64,000 nt of DNA from Aestuariivita sp. (GTDB taxonomy: Bacteria; Pseudomonadota; Alphaproteobacteria; Rhodobacterales; Rhodobacteraceae): assembly GCF_021404545.1 (NCBI RefSeq), contig NZ_JAAWWD010000061.1, positions 1-64,000 of the forward strand, written 5' to 3'. Below, in pieces: positions 16,670-24,035 of the stretch. Within the stretch, counting starts at the first letter, position 1; the number at the start of each line of letters is the position of its first letter. Below the pieces are notes generated by a model. The model made no database searches. It saw nothing but the letters and a program-made list of their open reading frames with translations, and was not told the DNA's origin. Position numbers and translations under genes: made by a program.

Positions 16670-17047
16670 TCAGTCGGCGGGGGCGAAGTCTTTGACGATT
16701 TCCCGCAGCGCCACGCCGATCATGTCGCCCTCGACCTTGACCAGATCGCCGCGCGCGACCAAACGGTCGTTGATCATGATATCGACCGGGTCGCCGACCT
16801 TGCGGTCCAGCTCGATCACCGACCCGCGTGTCAGCTTGAGAAGATCGGCCACCGGCATCTTGTTGTGACCCAGCACCACCCGCACGTTCAGTTTCACATT
16901 CAGCAAGGCGTCAACATTGCGGCCTTGGGGTTTGTCCCCTTCCGCGGCCTGCTGGGCCTCGTTCAGCAGCGCCTCTTCGGCGGCTCTGGCCTGCTCGGCG
17001 GTGGGGCCTGCGGGCTGTTCGGTGTCCGGTGTGTCGGTCTGGGACAT
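16670..17047 (-). CDS. fliN: Flagellar switch protein FliN
   Basis: FliN forms the base of the C-ring with FliM and helps dock export cargo. The 125-residue protein has a Gln/Glu/Ala-rich N-terminus and a C-terminal SpoA domain (about 45-125) with NVKLNVRVVLGHNKMPVADLL-like and the hallmark LTRGSVIELDRKVGDPVDI. Its ATG overlaps the fliH stop by one base (TAATG), so it is translationally coupled. Confidence 0.95.
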   Translation of the reverse strand: MSQTDTPDTEQPAGPTAEQARAAEEALLNEAQQAAEGDKPQGRNVDALLNVKLNVRVVLGHNKMPVADLLKLTRGSVIELDRKVGDPVDIMINDRLVARGDLVKVEGDMIGVALREIVKDFAPAD

Positions 17048-17718
17048 TAGGGCATGTTCTCCAATTGCGATCTCAGCTCAATGATGGCCTCGCGCAGGGT
17101 TTCCAGCGCCTCGACCCCGGCCAGGGCCGGATCGTAGGTCATGAACCCGTTGCGCCATTCGATCCGGATGGTGCCGTCATCGACCTGCGGGTCGGCGACA
17201 GTCTCGTATTGGGTGGTGGTGGTGTCGAGCTGAGCCACCAGCGCAGCGATGCGGTGGCTGAGCGCATCTTTCAGCTCGGGCGGGACGCGGATCACGACCT
17301 GACCGGTGCCCGACACCATGCGCAGCCCGGCGCGGATGCGGGCCAGCAACAGATCGGCCATATGCGCCTCGAAGAGATCGGGCAGGAGACGTTCGCCGAT
17401 CCCCATGATCAATTCCGCGACCTCCAGCTCAACCTCGGTGCGCAGGTGCCGGTCGCGACGGTCGAGATCGGCCAGACCCGCCGACAGCACGGCCAATGCC
17501 TCGTCGCTGCGGGCCTCGCGGCTGGCGCGTTCCTCGGCCAGGGCCTTGTTGGCGCCGGCGATCTGGCCGTCTTCGAACCCTTCGTTGCGGGCCTGGTCTG
17601 CCATCAACCGCGCCTCGGCGAGGGTCATGGTCGGCTCGGGCATGCGGTCGGGGTCGGGGCCGTCGAAGGATCCATCTTCGGTGTCATAGTCAAAATTGCG
17701 GGCGAAGATGCTGGTCAT
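17047..17718 (-). CDS. fliH: Flagellar export ATPase regulator FliH
   Basis: FliH binds FliI and tethers it to the C-ring. I use ATG 17718, which overlaps the fliF stop in ATGA; this gives 223 residues. The N-terminal third is acidic (NFDYDTEDGSFDGPD), the middle is a coiled coil with G/A-rich helix contacts (EARLMADQARNEGFEDGQIAGANKALAEE region), and the C-terminal domain includes VVIRVPPELKDAL and IRIEWRNGFMTYDP. FliH sequences diverge strongly, but position between fliF and fliN supports the call. Confidence 0.85.
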   Translation of the reverse strand: MTSIFARNFDYDTEDGSFDGPDPDRMPEPTMTLAEARLMADQARNEGFEDGQIAGANKALAEERASREARSDEALAVLSAGLADLDRRDRHLRTEVELEVAELIMGIGERLLPDLFEAHMADLLLARIRAGLRMVSGTGQVVIRVPPELKDALSHRIAALVAQLDTTTTQYETVADPQVDDGTIRIEWRNGFMTYDPALAGVEALETLREAIIELRSQLENMP

Positions 17719-19415
17719 GCCTCGGCCTCCTGCGCAAGCCATGAGCGCAGAACCCGCAACACCTCGTCGGGCCGGTCATCGGCGGCGTCGCGGATGGCGT
17801 CGACCCGGGCCTTGGTCAGGCGGCCCCTGATGCCCATCGTTTCGATATATTCATGCGGTCCCAGATCGGCATCAGGGTCAAAGACGCTGGTCACACCGGG
17901 CATGTCGCGCGACACCGGGCGTTGCCGCGCCTGCGGCGGATCGGGCAGCGCGGGAACCTGCTGCGGCTCGGGCTCGGGCGATGCCTCGGTCAGCTCCATC
18001 GGCGGCGGGTCGAGAGCGGCGGGCGCGAGCTCCTCCGGCTCCTCTTTAAGCTGCCGCAGGAGCGGGCGCACCCCCAGGATCAGGATCAGCGCCACGACGA
18101 TCAATCCCAAGAGACCGCGCAGGATCGGCACGATGTTCTGGGTGATCCGGTCGCCAAGCGACAGGGCGATCGGCTCGCCCATTTCCATCGAGTAATCCAT
18201 AAAGCGAAGGCTGGCGACCGACACGGTATCGCCGCGACCCTGGTTGAACCCCACGGCGGTGCGCACCAGTTCGGTGAGCTGCGCAAGCTCTTCGGGGGTG
18301 CGGTCGGAAAAGCTGACGCCGCCGTCCTCTACGCTGTAGATCCCGTTGACCAGCACCGCGACCGAGATACGCTCGATCTCGCCGGCTTCGCGCACGATCT
18401 CGCGGCGGGTGCTGCCGATCTCGTATTCGACGGTCTCGCCGGAGTTTTCCTGACTGGAGCGCGCGTTATCCGCAGCCCCGTCCTGCAGCGCGGCGGGGAT
18501 GTTGTTTTCGACGCCGACATTGCCGCCGGTGTCGGTCTCGTCCCGGCGTTCCGACCGGCTTTCGGTGGAGCGGACGATCTGCTGCTCGGGGTCGAAGATT
18601 TCCTCGATCACGACCTCGCGGGCGGTGGTGAGATCGACATTCACCCGGACCCGCGCATTGCCCGCGCCGACCCGGGCCGAGAGGATTTCCTCGACCTGGC
18701 GGGCCAGACGATCCTCGATGGCGGTGCGGGCGGCCTGCAGGGGGCGTTCGGTATCCGTGCCGCCGCCGCTGTCGCCCAGGATCGTTTCCCCCTTGGCCGA
18801 GAGCACGGTGACATGTTCGGGGCTGAGCTCGGGCACGGACGAGGCGATCAGCGCGCGGATCGCCACGGCCTGGTTGCGTTCGATGGCGCTGCCGATGGCG
18901 GCGCGCACGATGACCGAGGCGCGCGGCTCCGGCTTGGTGCGGGCAAAGGGTTCACGTTCGGGCAGGACCAGGTGGACCCGCGCGCTTTGCACACCGTCCA
19001 GCGTCTGGATCGAGCGGCCCAGCTCCCCCTCCATCGCGCGCAGTCGGTTGACGCGCTGCATGAACGAATTCATCGCCATCGCGTTGCGGTCGTCAAAAAG
19101 CTCCCAGCCCGGCTCGCCTTCGACCGGCATGCCAATCTCGGCGACCACCATGCGCGCCCGGGCCAGATCGGTGCGCGGGACCGAAACCTCGGTACGGTCC
19201 GCTGACATCTGTGCATCGAACCCGGCATTGGCCAGGGCCATCTGGATGGCGCTCGCGGAATTGGCCGACAGGTTCATATAGAGCGGCGCACGGTCTGGGC
19301 TGGAAATCACGGCGAGGCCCAGCACCAGCGAGCCGATGATACCGAAGGCCACGCCGCCCAGGATCATCAGGCGGCGCTGTCCCAAAGAGAGCAGGTTGTC
19401 GATCAGTTGTTGCAC
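17715..19415 (-). CDS. fliF: Flagellar MS-ring protein FliF
   Basis: FliF builds the MS-ring, the first membrane structure of the basal body. The 566-residue protein has two membrane helices (about 18-38 and 430-450), YscJ/FliF ring domains with RVHLVLPEREPFAR and SVIVRAAIG, and a C-terminal cytoplasmic tail that binds FliG. The start is GTG 19415, which gives the family-like MQQLIDNLLSLGQRR; no ribosome site is obvious. It is the first gene of fliF-fliH-fliN-fliP and has an inverted repeat just upstream. Confidence 0.96.
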   Translation of the reverse strand: MQQLIDNLLSLGQRRLMILGGVAFGIIGSLVLGLAVISSPDRAPLYMNLSANSASAIQMALANAGFDAQMSADRTEVSVPRTDLARARMVVAEIGMPVEGEPGWELFDDRNAMAMNSFMQRVNRLRAMEGELGRSIQTLDGVQSARVHLVLPEREPFARTKPEPRASVIVRAAIGSAIERNQAVAIRALIASSVPELSPEHVTVLSAKGETILGDSGGGTDTERPLQAARTAIEDRLARQVEEILSARVGAGNARVRVNVDLTTAREVVIEEIFDPEQQIVRSTESRSERRDETDTGGNVGVENNIPAALQDGAADNARSSQENSGETVEYEIGSTRREIVREAGEIERISVAVLVNGIYSVEDGGVSFSDRTPEELAQLTELVRTAVGFNQGRGDTVSVASLRFMDYSMEMGEPIALSLGDRITQNIVPILRGLLGLIVVALILILGVRPLLRQLKEEPEELAPAALDPPPMELTEASPEPEPQQVPALPDPPQARQRPVSRDMPGVTSVFDPDADLGPHEYIETMGIRGRLTKARVDAIRDAADDRPDEVLRVLRSWLAQEAEA

Positions 19416-19443
19416 GGGGTTTTGGTATCCATGTCTTTGCTAT

Positions 19444-19462
19444 CCAAAGTTTAGTACTTTGG
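19444..19462. promoter_or_regulatory. Inverted repeat upstream of fliF (CCAAAG-N7-CTTTGG)
   Basis: Perfect 6-bp arms lie at 19444-19449 and 19457-19462 with a 7-base spacer, 29-47 bases before the fliF start. The 138-base divergent gap to fliL is AT-rich. It may be an operator for either direction; the factor is unknown. Confidence 0.35.
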
Positions 19463-19553
19463 GGTAAAAGAAATCAAGCAAATATCCTTAGCTATACTTG
19501 ATCACCAAGGAAAAAATCGTAATAGTTCTTCAAGAACAGATCAGGATAGCGGA

Positions 19554-20153
19554 ATGGCGAAAAAGCCTGCCAAAAGGAGGCCGGAGAGCGGCCCGGAGGA
19601 CACCGATGCGGCGGTGGCGGGCAAGGTCCGCTCGGCGCGCGGACTTCTGATGGCGGCGCTTGTGCTGGCGGCGGGGTCGCTGGGGGGCGGCTTTTTCCTG
19701 GCGCGGATGGCTTACGTATCGGACGCGGCGGGGTTCGAGCCGGATTACGTCGAGGCCGGCGGCAGCGGTGAGGCCGGGGCGGAGGCGCCAGACGAAGGGG
19801 GCGAAGACGACAGCGCGGATGAGACCGTGGGGCTGGACGGTCTGCTGGAGTTTGAGGACATCATGACCGACATCACCAGCTATGACCAACAAGGCAGCAC
19901 GGCGCGGTCGTTCCTCAAGCTGAGCCTGATCCTGGTTTATCGCCCGGAGCCAGGCGCGCGGGAGCTGGTAGAGGAACGCCAACCCTTTATGCGGGACCTG
20001 TTCACAACATATGCGCGCAGTCTGACAGAGCCCGAAGTGCGCGGCGCGGCGGGGCTGTTGACGGTCAAGGCGGAATTGCTCAAGCGGGCGCGGGCGGCCA
20101 CGGGCAACAACCTGCCGCAGGATGTGCTAATCAAAGATCTGATTGTGCAATAG
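19554..20153 (+). CDS. fliL: Flagellar basal-body protein FliL
   Basis: FliL is a single-pass membrane protein at the basal body that supports stator function. The 199-residue protein has a basic head, one membrane helix (LLMAALVLAAGSLGGGFFLA, about 31-50), an acidic Glu/Asp/Gly-rich linker (about 60-95) and a FliL domain with ARSFLKLSLILVYRPEPG and the C-terminal LPQDVLIKDLIVQ, close to the family ending. AGGA stands 7 bases upstream of the ATG. fliM follows after 8 bases. Confidence 0.88.
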   Translation: MAKKPAKRRPESGPEDTDAAVAGKVRSARGLLMAALVLAAGSLGGGFFLARMAYVSDAAGFEPDYVEAGGSGEAGAEAPDEGGEDDSADETVGLDGLLEFEDIMTDITSYDQQGSTARSFLKLSLILVYRPEPGARELVEERQPFMRDLFTTYARSLTEPEVRGAAGLLTVKAELLKRARAATGNNLPQDVLIKDLIVQ

Positions 20154-20161
20154 GGGATGAG

Positions 20162-21094
20162 ATGAGCGCAGCGACACCACATGATGGCCCCGGCGGCCAG
20201 GTCGCGGATCTGATCGACGAGATCATCCGCATGTCGGATTTCAGTTTCGAACGTCTTCCGATGCTGGATATCATTGGCGCGCGGATGGCCGATTTTCTGC
20301 CCATCGCCTTGACGGATCTGACACGCAGCGTTTGCGAGGCGTCGCTCAACACCCTCGATTATGTGCCGCTGGGACAGGCGATTGCGGATTTCCCCGACCG
20401 GGTGCTGATCGGTGTCGCCTCGTCGCAGGTGCTGGAGGGTAATTTCCTTGTGGTGATGGATGCGCCGCTGGTGTTGTCCACGCTCGAAACCTCGCTGGGG
20501 GGCGAGCCGAGCGACGCCAAGGTCGATGGCCAGGCCGAATTCACCGCGATCGAGCGCGGCTTTGGCCTGCAACTGGCGCGGCTAATCCTGGGGGAGCTGC
20601 GGCAATCGTTTTCCGTGATCGGGGACATCGTGCCCGAGGTCGACAGTCTGGAAACCGATGGCGAGGCCGCCATCGTCGCCCAGCAGGCCAGCCTGTGTGT
20701 GCGGATGGATCTGGCCTTGCAGGTGGGCAATCAGGTCTGCCGCCTTCAGGTGATCTTTCCCTATGACACGCTTGAGCCGATCCGGCCGCGACTGGGCAAG
20801 GTCTATTTCGGGGAGCGCGGCGACGAGGTCAGCCCGTGGCGCGACGTGCTGACCCGCCAGATCGAAAGCGCGACCGTCGAGCTGGAAGTCGTGCTGAGCG
20901 AGATGGACATGCCGATGCGCCAGATCATGGCCCTCAAACCCGGCGACCGGATCGGGTTTCCGGTGGGCGAGGATCACGAATGCACGGTCATCTGCTCGGG
21001 CTCGCCGATTTTTCATTGTGTGACCGGCACGCGCAGTAACGGCGTGGCGGCCATCCGCATCACCGAAACCATCGACCTAGAGGAGGACGCCTGA
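20162..21094 (+). CDS. fliM: Flagellar motor switch protein FliM, without the CheY-binding peptide
   Basis: FliM is the central C-ring protein. The 310-residue product has the CheC-like middle domain (FERLPMLDIIGARMADFLP, FLVVMDAPLVLSTLETSLGG, FTAIERGFGLQLARLIL) and a C-terminal SpoA domain (VELEVVLSEMDMPMRQIMAL, KPGDRIGF). The N-terminal motif of the EIDALL type that binds phosphorylated CheY is missing; the protein begins almost directly with the middle domain, and the upstream frame leaves only 8 bases after fliL, so an extension is not possible. Rotor switching must work differently or be absent. Confidence 0.92.
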   Translation: MSAATPHDGPGGQVADLIDEIIRMSDFSFERLPMLDIIGARMADFLPIALTDLTRSVCEASLNTLDYVPLGQAIADFPDRVLIGVASSQVLEGNFLVVMDAPLVLSTLETSLGGEPSDAKVDGQAEFTAIERGFGLQLARLILGELRQSFSVIGDIVPEVDSLETDGEAAIVAQQASLCVRMDLALQVGNQVCRLQVIFPYDTLEPIRPRLGKVYFGERGDEVSPWRDVLTRQIESATVELEVVLSEMDMPMRQIMALKPGDRIGFPVGEDHECTVICSGSPIFHCVTGTRSNGVAAIRITETIDLEEDA

Positions 21095-21095
21095 C

Positions 21096-21467
21096 ATGGC
21101 TGCTATGATCACGGATGCCGTCATTATCATCATGCTGATTGGTGGGATCACCTTTGCCCAGATCGTCAATCAGCGGGTCAAGCGCCTGATGGCGCTGTTG
21201 CACGAGCTGGAACCGGCGGTGCAGCAATTCTCGCAAGCCGTGGACAAGTCCGAAGCCTCGGTCGTGCAGATGCAGCGCAGCCTGTCCCAGGGTCTGGCGG
21301 CCGAGCCCCAGGTGCGGACAGGCGCGCATGATCTGCCCGACGAGCAGCCGCTTTTTTCCTCGCGCCGGGTAACGGATGTGCGGGACATGGGCGTTCGGGT
21401 GATCCGTGACAAGCAGGATCTGGTGCGCCGGTTCTTCGACGCCACCCGCAGTGAAGGGAAAGCCTGA
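21096..21467 (+). CDS. DUF6468 family single-pass membrane protein
   Basis: The 123-residue protein has an N-terminal membrane helix (ITDAVIIIMLIGGITFAQIV), a helical/coiled region (LMALLHELEPAVQQFSQAVDKSE) and a soluble tail. I assign it to the DUF6468 group on its pattern and its position between fliM and motE, which is conserved in alphaproteobacteria. In Caulobacter a similarly placed bitopic protein, PflI, is needed for flagellum positioning; equivalence is an inference. It starts one base after the fliM stop. Confidence 0.7.
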   Translation: MAAMITDAVIIIMLIGGITFAQIVNQRVKRLMALLHELEPAVQQFSQAVDKSEASVVQMQRSLSQGLAAEPQVRTGAHDLPDEQPLFSSRRVTDVRDMGVRVIRDKQDLVRRFFDATRSEGKA

Positions 21468-21470
21468 GCC

Positions 21471-22130
21471 ATGATCCGCAATGTCACCGGAAAGCTTTTG
21501 ATCAGCGGCTTTGCCGTTGCGCTCTTTGCCAAGGCGGCGACGTCGTTTCCGTCCGGCCCGGTGCCGCGCGACCCGCCCTTGCCGACCGGCAGCGATCTGT
21601 TCGTGCTGGTCGCCGACGAGGAGGAGAGCCCCATCGTCGATCCCGGTGAGATCCCGTCCAGCGCCCTGCTGGGTGCGGGCGAGGCGTTCCCCAATTGCGA
21701 GGTGCCCGAGCGGGTGCTGCAATCGCTGCATGAGGAGCGCGCGCTGCTGGATGCGCAAAAGAAGGCGCTGGCGGATCGCGAATCCGAAGTGGCGCTGGCG
21801 CGTGAAAAGCTCGATATCGAGAAAGCCGCGCTGACCGAGCTGCAAGCCTCGATCCAGGAGCTGTTGGGCAAGATCGAGGCGCAGCAGACCGAAGATCTGG
21901 ACCGCCTGATCGCGCTTTATCAGAATATGAAACCGGCCGAGGCCGCGATGATCATGAACGATCTGGATATCGAGGTGATGATCATGGTTCTGGGCAAGAT
22001 GTCGCCGCGGGTGGCGGCGCCGATCCTGGCCCGGATGTCGCCGGTGCGGGCGCGGGCCGTGTCCAAGATCATCCTGGAACGGTCCAAACTGCCGGGCGAT
22101 CAGCGGCTGGACGGGGTGCGGTTCAACTGA
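21471..22130 (+). CDS. motE: MotE-like protein with MgtE N-terminal-like domain
   Basis: MotE is a periplasmic chaperone for MotC in rhizobia; related proteins with a MgtE intracellular-type helical repeat occur in most alphaproteobacterial flagellar loci. The 219-residue protein has an N-terminal hydrophobic segment (KLLISGFAVALFAKA), a coiled coil (about 85-145), then LIALYQNMKPAEAAMIMNDL, VMIMVLGKMSPRVAAPILA and RARAVSKIILER, the tandem helical units typical of this family. It begins 3 bases after the preceding gene and converges on flhB. Confidence 0.8.
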   Translation: MIRNVTGKLLISGFAVALFAKAATSFPSGPVPRDPPLPTGSDLFVLVADEEESPIVDPGEIPSSALLGAGEAFPNCEVPERVLQSLHEERALLDAQKKALADRESEVALAREKLDIEKAALTELQASIQELLGKIEAQQTEDLDRLIALYQNMKPAEAAMIMNDLDIEVMIMVLGKMSPRVAAPILARMSPVRARAVSKIILERSKLPGDQRLDGVRFN

Positions 22131-22148
22131 TCCGCATCAGCGCGGATC
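22129..22148. terminator. Hairpin at convergent motE/flhB ends
   Basis: GATCCGC (22129-22135) and GCGGATC (22142-22148) form a perfect 7-bp stem with a 6-base loop; it covers the flhB stop and begins in the motE stop. No T-tract follows. Confidence 0.4.
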
Positions 22149-23270
22149 GGTCATCAGCATGGAATTGGCCGGCAGGGTGCCTTTGAGGTTGCTTTCGAGA
22201 TCCAGGACAAAGCCGATGATCTCGGCCAGCACCGCCCAATGCTCCACGGGCACCGTGCCATCCACTTCGATCACCTCATAGAGCGCGCGGGTCAGCGGCA
22301 CATTCTCGACCATGGGGACATCGTTCTCAAAGGCGATTTCCCGGATCCGCCGCGCCATGTAATCGGCGCCCTTGGCCACGCAGACCGGCGCCGCGTCACT
22401 GCCACGGTCATATTTCAGCGCAATGGCCAGCCGTGTCGGGTTGGTCAGGATGACCGTGGCCATTGGTACGGCGGTGGCCATCGCCGTGGCCGAGCGTTGG
22501 CGCCGGAGCTGTGCGCGTTTGGCCCGGATCTCGGGCGAGCCTTCCAACTCCTTGTGCTCGTCCTTGACCTCCTTGTGCGACATACGGTTCTTGCGGATCC
22601 AGTCAAAGCGTTTCCAGATGATGTCGAAGATCGTGATTGGCACCAGCAGCGCCGCGACCACCAGCAGCAGTTTCACAGCCGCTTCGGCCAGATAGCCCGG
22701 CAGCTTTTCCGGCAGAAAGCCCGGCCCGGTCCACATGTCGCTGACGGCCTCGTAGGTGGCCCATATGGCCAGGGCGCCGACCGCCAGAACCTTGAGCAGG
22801 CTCTTGAGGAACTCGACCAGGGAATCCGCTGAAAAGAGCCGTTTGAGACCCGACAGCGGAGAGATATTCGAGGCTTTGGGCTTGATCCGGTCCAGCGCGA
22901 TGACCGTTTCGCCGCGGATCACGACACCCATGGCGGCCCCGCCCAGCAGCAGCAGGAAGATCGGCGCCAGCGCGACGGCCACGGCGATCATGAAATGGCT
23001 GAATACCGCGTCGAGCTGGGCCAGCCCGGCCGCCCCTTCGCCCACCACGATGCGGCCCGACATGTCAAAAAGCTGGGCAAAGGCCTCGACCAGAGGGGCG
23101 GTCTGGGCGGGCAGGGCGAAAAGGCCGATCAGGGTCAGCGCCACCACCACCATCAGATTGCCGGTCTCACGCGAGGCGGGCGTGTCGCCCTTGTTGCGCG
23201 CATCGTTCAGCTTCTTCTCGGTGGGCTCCAGCGTCTTGTTGGAGCGGTCGGTATCGTCGTTTTGCGCCAT
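22137..23270 (-). CDS. flhB: Flagellar export switch protein FlhB, NPTR variant
   Basis: FlhB is an export-gate protein that changes substrate class after self-cleavage. The 377-residue protein has the family start EPTEKKLNDARNKGDTPASRE, four membrane segments, the linker HKEVKDEHKELEGSPEIRAKR, and the C-terminal domain beginning VILTNPTRLAIALKYD. The normal autocleavage motif NPTH is NPTR here. The rest of the cytoplasmic domain (ADYMARRIREIAFENDVPMVEN) is normal. The C-terminus runs about 20 residues beyond the core. It is the last gene of a long minus-strand operon. Confidence 0.95.
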   Translation of the reverse strand: MAQNDDTDRSNKTLEPTEKKLNDARNKGDTPASRETGNLMVVVALTLIGLFALPAQTAPLVEAFAQLFDMSGRIVVGEGAAGLAQLDAVFSHFMIAVAVALAPIFLLLLGGAAMGVVIRGETVIALDRIKPKASNISPLSGLKRLFSADSLVEFLKSLLKVLAVGALAIWATYEAVSDMWTGPGFLPEKLPGYLAEAAVKLLLVVAALLVPITIFDIIWKRFDWIRKNRMSHKEVKDEHKELEGSPEIRAKRAQLRRQRSATAMATAVPMATVILTNPTRLAIALKYDRGSDAAPVCVAKGADYMARRIREIAFENDVPMVENVPLTRALYEVIEVDGTVPVEHWAVLAEIIGFVLDLESNLKGTLPANSMLMTDPR

Positions 23271-23276
23271 CGCCGG

Positions 23277-24032
23277 TCAGAACTGAAAATCGCCCAGCCA
23301 ATTGGCCAGGTCATTGAGAAAGAACTCCATCATCGCCGGGGTGGCGACCAGAAGGATGAAAAAGCCCACCGCGATCAGCATTGGCGCGCCGACCAGAAAC
23401 ACCGGCAGTTGCGGCATCATCCGGTTGGCCAGCCCAAGCCCGAGGTTCAAGACCACGCTCATCACGAAAAAGGGTGCGGCGATGGCTGTGCCGATATAGA
23501 TCGAATGCTGGGCCGCGCGCACCGCCTGGCTGGCCAGATCGTCGAGCATCACCATGCCGAACGGAAACGCGGTATAGCTGTAAAGCAGCGCCTGAAGGAT
23601 CAGATGATGGGTGTCGGTGACAAAGATCAGGGTGATCGTCGCGATCAGCAGGAGCGAGGCGACAAGCGTCGCCCCTTCGAACGATCCCAGCGACGGACCG
23701 AACGCATTGGCCAGGCCCGAAACCTGCCCGATCTGAAATCCCGCGAACTCCATCGCGGCCAGCAGGATGCGGGCGACCAACCCGATCCAGAGCCCGATGG
23801 TCACCTCTGCCCCCAGCATCCAGGCCACGTCTGTCGGATTGCCGGGAAAGACGGTCGGCACCGGGGTTGCGGGGTAGAGGGCGGCACAGATGACCAGCGC
23901 CAGCATCAGGCGCGGCCGCATCGGCACCTGTGTCTCGCCAAAGCCCGGCATAAAGACAAGGGCCGATCCGATGCGCGCCACGACCAGCAGATAGCCAAAG
24001 ATCAGACCGGCCGCGGCGGCGTCGAAATCCAC
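23277..24032 (-). CDS. fliR: Flagellar export gate protein FliR
   Basis: FliR completes the FliP-FliQ-FliR gate. The 251-residue protein is membrane-embedded throughout, with the family features FGYLLVVARIGSALVFMPGFG near the start and GLGLANRMMPQLPVFLVGAPMLI near the end. Length is usual. It lies 3 bases after flhA and 6 before flhB, in the conserved order flhA-fliR-flhB. Confidence 0.95.
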   Translation of the reverse strand: MDFDAAAAGLIFGYLLVVARIGSALVFMPGFGETQVPMRPRLMLALVICAALYPATPVPTVFPGNPTDVAWMLGAEVTIGLWIGLVARILLAAMEFAGFQIGQVSGLANAFGPSLGSFEGATLVASLLLIATITLIFVTDTHHLILQALLYSYTAFPFGMVMLDDLASQAVRAAQHSIYIGTAIAAPFFVMSVVLNLGLGLANRMMPQLPVFLVGAPMLIAVGFFILLVATPAMMEFFLNDLANWLGDFQF

Positions 24033-24035
24033 CGC

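Noticed and set aside
17853-19205. 450-codon open frame on the plus strand opposite fliF
   Set aside because: It runs antisense to an unmistakable fliF gene; its product is His/Arg/Gly-rich with no domain. GC-rich DNA gives long antisense frames.
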